From a virus, in IMG/VR virus record IMGVR_UViG_3300011116_000515, positions 1 to 32,685 of that record: a DNA stretch of 32,685 nucleotides; one strand, written 5' to 3'. Below the pieces are notes generated by a model. It saw nothing but the letters and a program-made list of their open reading frames with translations, was not told the DNA's origin and ran no database searches. Within the stretch, counting starts at the first letter, position 1, and each line of letters opens with the position of its first letter. Positions 30,771 to 32,685 of this stretch are shown here, one piece after another. The position numbers were made by a program, and so were the translations under genes.

Positions 30771-31991
30771 TCACATTGGACTTGACAAATTCTTGTTTGT
30801 GAATGTCAATCTTACATAATTGATTGCGGTTACTGGTTTGACCAAGATATCAGCAACAAATATTCTTTGTTGAATCAAATCAGGGGTGTTATTCGAAGAA
30901 TCACAAATGATCTTATAATCACTTACTCCTCTTTGTCCCTTAATTTGGTTCAATGCACTATCCGCAGCAAGACGGAATCTTGCTCTGGTATTTTCATCAT
31001 TTTGCTCGAAGAGTATTGCTCTTGCAACAGGAGACAATAGTTTTCTGAGGAAGATGAATAGTCTAGAAACATTGATTCTAGAAAGAGTAGATGTATCTGA
31101 AGCGCCAGTCTTATCACCAAACAATATGGTTCCTTCGCCTGGGAAGGTAACGACTGGATTAATTCCGGCATCAAACGCTGTATCCTGTTGTGCATCTGTT
31201 AGATTTTGCTCTATACGAACAACATTTAGAATTCTACCACGGATTCTGCCAGCGGGGGAGAACCAAGGATAGAAGTCTCTGTCTGTTCTGGCAATGCATC
31301 CCGCGACATCGGCAGATACATTTGTTCTGATCAAATTACCTGCGGTATCAAAATGCAACTTATGTCCCCATGTATGAACATATTTGTCTGTTTTATAGTT
31401 TGCATTTGCTCCACCAATTGAAGAAGGAACTGCATCACCTGTTCCACAAAGAACTCCAATTGCGGCAAAATCAGTGCTGGTTTTTGCATCAATAACAGTT
31501 CCAAGATCGGTAATATGTGCATCCGAAGTACCACCGTGGAACATAACATCAAAATCTATTTCATTTGGTTGTAGTGATGTATAAACATTTGTTGTGTTCG
31601 CAGAAGCTCCCGTACCGCCGACATAGCAAGAAGCACCATATTGTAAGAAATTATGAACCGCCCACCATTCTTGTTGCCATGATCCGGCCGTAGTATTTGT
31701 TGCAGAAATAAAAGCAGCAGCAGATGGGCCGATAGATGCAGTCAGAGTCGCACCCGTCATGCTAACTGGTGACGCAGCATTTGTATTATAAGTGTAAGTT
31801 CTTAAACGAGTAAACCAGTCATTTATATTGCTTGTAAATAAATAACCTTGTTGTTTTTCTGAAGTTACTCCCATTTTCAGCAAAAGACCGTTGCGAGAAA
31901 CTAATGCTCCTACTGCTGGTCCTAAAACCTCTCCAAATGGGGGTGAAAGTGATTCGTCTACTATTCTTACTGTAACATTTGGTCTTGCCAT
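30771..31991 (-). CDS. gp18: Contractile tail sheath protein gp18 (short form)
   Basis: Sheath subunits polymerise around the tail tube and contract to drive injection. The protein is 406 residues against 659 for T4 gp18. The N-terminus (MARPNVTVRIVDESL...GPAVGALVSRNG) has the usual sheath opening. The C-terminal ~130 residues carry the conserved core: a SRINVSRLFIFLRKLLSPVA helix, FEQNDENTRARF, a YKIICDSSNN strand and a final VADILVKPVTAINYVRLTF strand, which in the family forms the inter-subunit mesh. The middle is rich in Ala, Thr, Ser and Asn and short, so the protruding outer domains of T4 gp18 seem reduced or absent. The ATG at 31991 has a clear AAGGAGA Shine-Dalgarno 7 nt upstream. The flanking terminase and tube genes support the call. 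Confidence 0.93.
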   Translation of the reverse strand: MARPNVTVRIVDESLSPPFGEVLGPAVGALVSRNGLLLKMGVTSEKQQGYLFTSNINDWFTRLRTYTYNTNAASPVSMTGATLTASIGPSAAAFISATNTTAGSWQQEWWAVHNFLQYGASCYVGGTGASANTTNVYTSLQPNEIDFDVMFHGGTSDAHITDLGTVIDAKTSTDFAAIGVLCGTGDAVPSSIGGANANYKTDKYVHTWGHKLHFDTAGNLIRTNVSADVAGCIARTDRDFYPWFSPAGRIRGRILNVVRIEQNLTDAQQDTAFDAGINPVVTFPGEGTILFGDKTGASDTSTLSRINVSRLFIFLRKLLSPVARAILFEQNDENTRARFRLAADSALNQIKGQRGVSDYKIICDSSNNTPDLIQQRIFVADILVKPVTAINYVRLTFTNKNLSSPM

Positions 31992-32043
31992 TTTATCTTC
32001 TCCTTGATAAAGTAATAATATATGTCAGTGATATGTATTGTTT

Positions 32044-32061
32044 TTTACATTTTCATGTAAA
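32044..32061 (-). other. Stem-loop across the gp17 stop codon
   Basis: The minus strand forms a 7-bp stem TTTACAT/ATGTAAA around a GAAA tetraloop, with the gp17 TGA inside the hairpin. It is followed by A-rich, not T-rich, sequence, so it is not a standard terminator. It may be an mRNA-stabilising or processing element in the 61-bp gp17-gp18 gap, or chance in AT-rich DNA. Confidence 0.3.
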
Positions 32062-32685
32062 CCAGTGTTTCATATCTATAGGTGCGTCAAATTCCACTTT
32101 TTTCAGTGGTTTATCGCTTAAGATCCAATAATCTTCGCCTATTTTTTCTGCTTTTTCTGGATCTTGACCACCATCATCAAAAAATCCAAAAGGCATAATT
32201 TCTGATTCTATTTTTTCTATTTCGTGTTTATACATGTCCAGACGAATATCCAGATCTGTCAAATTTTTGAAAAAATCTTGTCTGGTTGCCCATGCAAAGA
32301 AAACAAGACACATTACTAAATCATCGTTATGTCCGTCGTCTGCTTCGAAACTTGTTCGTTTGGCAATAAAGGTCGTCAGTTCGTCTATTATATCTATGTC
32401 TTCGACTATTAATTTATCTTGCTCAATAAGATTCTTTAAAACAGAACAACCTAGCTTTTTGACGAGGGTAGTGGTTCGCACACCCATCTGCTGGTTGCGA
32501 TTTCCGAACTCTGTAATGATTTGACCTTTTCTGCCTAAAACATTAACTTTGATTAAATTTTCATATTCAAGATCAGTATACAAAATATCTGCCACTTGAC
32601 CACCTATGTCATTGACCTCAACCAAACAATAAGCATCATTATACTTTTTGCCAATTGATCTGACTATAGACGGCAACACCAAGGG
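32053..32685 (-). CDS. gp17: Terminase large subunit gp17, C-terminal nuclease part (5' end outside window)
   Basis: The large terminase subunit packages DNA into proheads with an N-terminal ATPase and cuts concatemers with a C-terminal RNase H-fold nuclease. Only the C-terminal ~210 residues lie in the window; the frame is open to the right edge, so the apparent TTG start near the edge is not a real start. Visible nuclease signatures match T4 gp17: a CLVEVND segment followed by a TDLEYE stretch, corresponding to the metal-binding Glu region of T4 (CYIELN...MDLEYE), then GCSVLKNLIEQDKL, and finally DGHNDDLVMCL, the equivalent of the T4 YHDDLVMSL segment with the last catalytic Asp. The C-terminal ~60 residues after the nuclease are acidic and end in KHWFT. 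The sheath gene follows after a 61-bp gap, as in other T4-like phages. Identification is firm. Confidence 0.95.
   Translation of the reverse strand, partial: PLVLPSIVRSIGKKYNDAYCLVEVNDIGGQVADILYTDLEYENLIKVNVLGRKGQIITEFGNRNQQMGVRTTTLVKKLGCSVLKNLIEQDKLIVEDIDIIDELTTFIAKRTSFEADDGHNDDLVMCLVFFAWATRQDFFKNLTDLDIRLDMYKHEIEKIESEIMPFGFFDDGGQDPEKAEKIGEDYWILSDKPLKKVEFDAPIDMKHWFT

Noticed and set aside
1-32685. tRNA genes, CRISPR arrays, insertion sequences, integrase or attachment sites
   Set aside because: No cloverleaf-like sequence, no spaced direct repeats, no transposase or integrase motifs were found on either strand by eye; gaps between genes are almost all under 70 bp.

Overview
This window is a piece of a T4-like (T4 superfamily) contractile-tailed phage genome, AT-rich and tightly packed. 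Every gene I can support is on the minus strand, so the reading order is from the right edge (32685) to the left edge (1). The order terminase (gp17), sheath (gp18), tube (gp19), portal (gp20), acidic core protein, protease (gp21), scaffold (gp22), major capsid protein (gp23), tube-like protein, UvsY, UvsW, gp55, gp47, gp46, RNase H, gp45, gp44, gp62, RegA is the arrangement known from marine T4-like phages (cyanophages and relatives). No photosynthesis gene or other host-specific gene is visible, so the host cannot be named. A Gram-negative marine bacterium is an inference from the family and from the surface-sugar genes.

Layout, right to left. (1) 32685-23467, virion assembly: the 3' end of the terminase gene, a compact sheath, tube, portal, acidic core protein, prohead protease, an unrecognised basic protein, scaffold, major capsid protein (followed by a textbook terminator) and a second tube-fold-like protein. 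T4-late-like octamers (TATAAATA and variants) sit before several of these genes. (2) 23444-20783: recombination mediator UvsY, helicase UvsW and an Sm-like protein, chained by 4-nt overlaps. (3) 20640-12749: late sigma factor gp55 and the gp47/gp46 nuclease pair, with a SET-domain methyltransferase gene wedged between 47 and 46. A PLP-enzyme gene, a TSPPY-type DNA methyltransferase gene, a conserved-looking unknown and a small fibre-like protein follow, nearly all with 4-nt stop/start overlaps. (4) 12714-9224: RNase H, a small protein, sliding clamp gp45, clamp loader gp44/gp62 and the translational repressor RegA. (5) 9204-1: a dense run of surface-polysaccharide-type genes: GT10-like and other glycosyltransferases, two sugar-nucleotide dehydrogenase-family enzymes, two methyltransferases, a split transketolase and a heptose-type nucleotidyltransferase. 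It continues past the left edge.

The replication, recombination and late-transcription genes fit the known T4 scheme. The clamp and loader serve replication. gp46/47, UvsY and UvsW serve recombination-dependent replication. gp55 directs host RNA polymerase to late promoters, probably through gp45. RegA damps translation of early mRNAs. The less ordinary parts are the modification cassette inserted into the gp47/gp46 operon (SET protein, PLP enzyme and methyltransferase), promoters placed so close to start codons that several mRNAs may be leaderless, a divergent promoter pair upstream of gp55, and a sugar operon whose transketolase, heptose-nucleotidyltransferase and GT9-like genes together suggest a phage-encoded heptose-type pathway.
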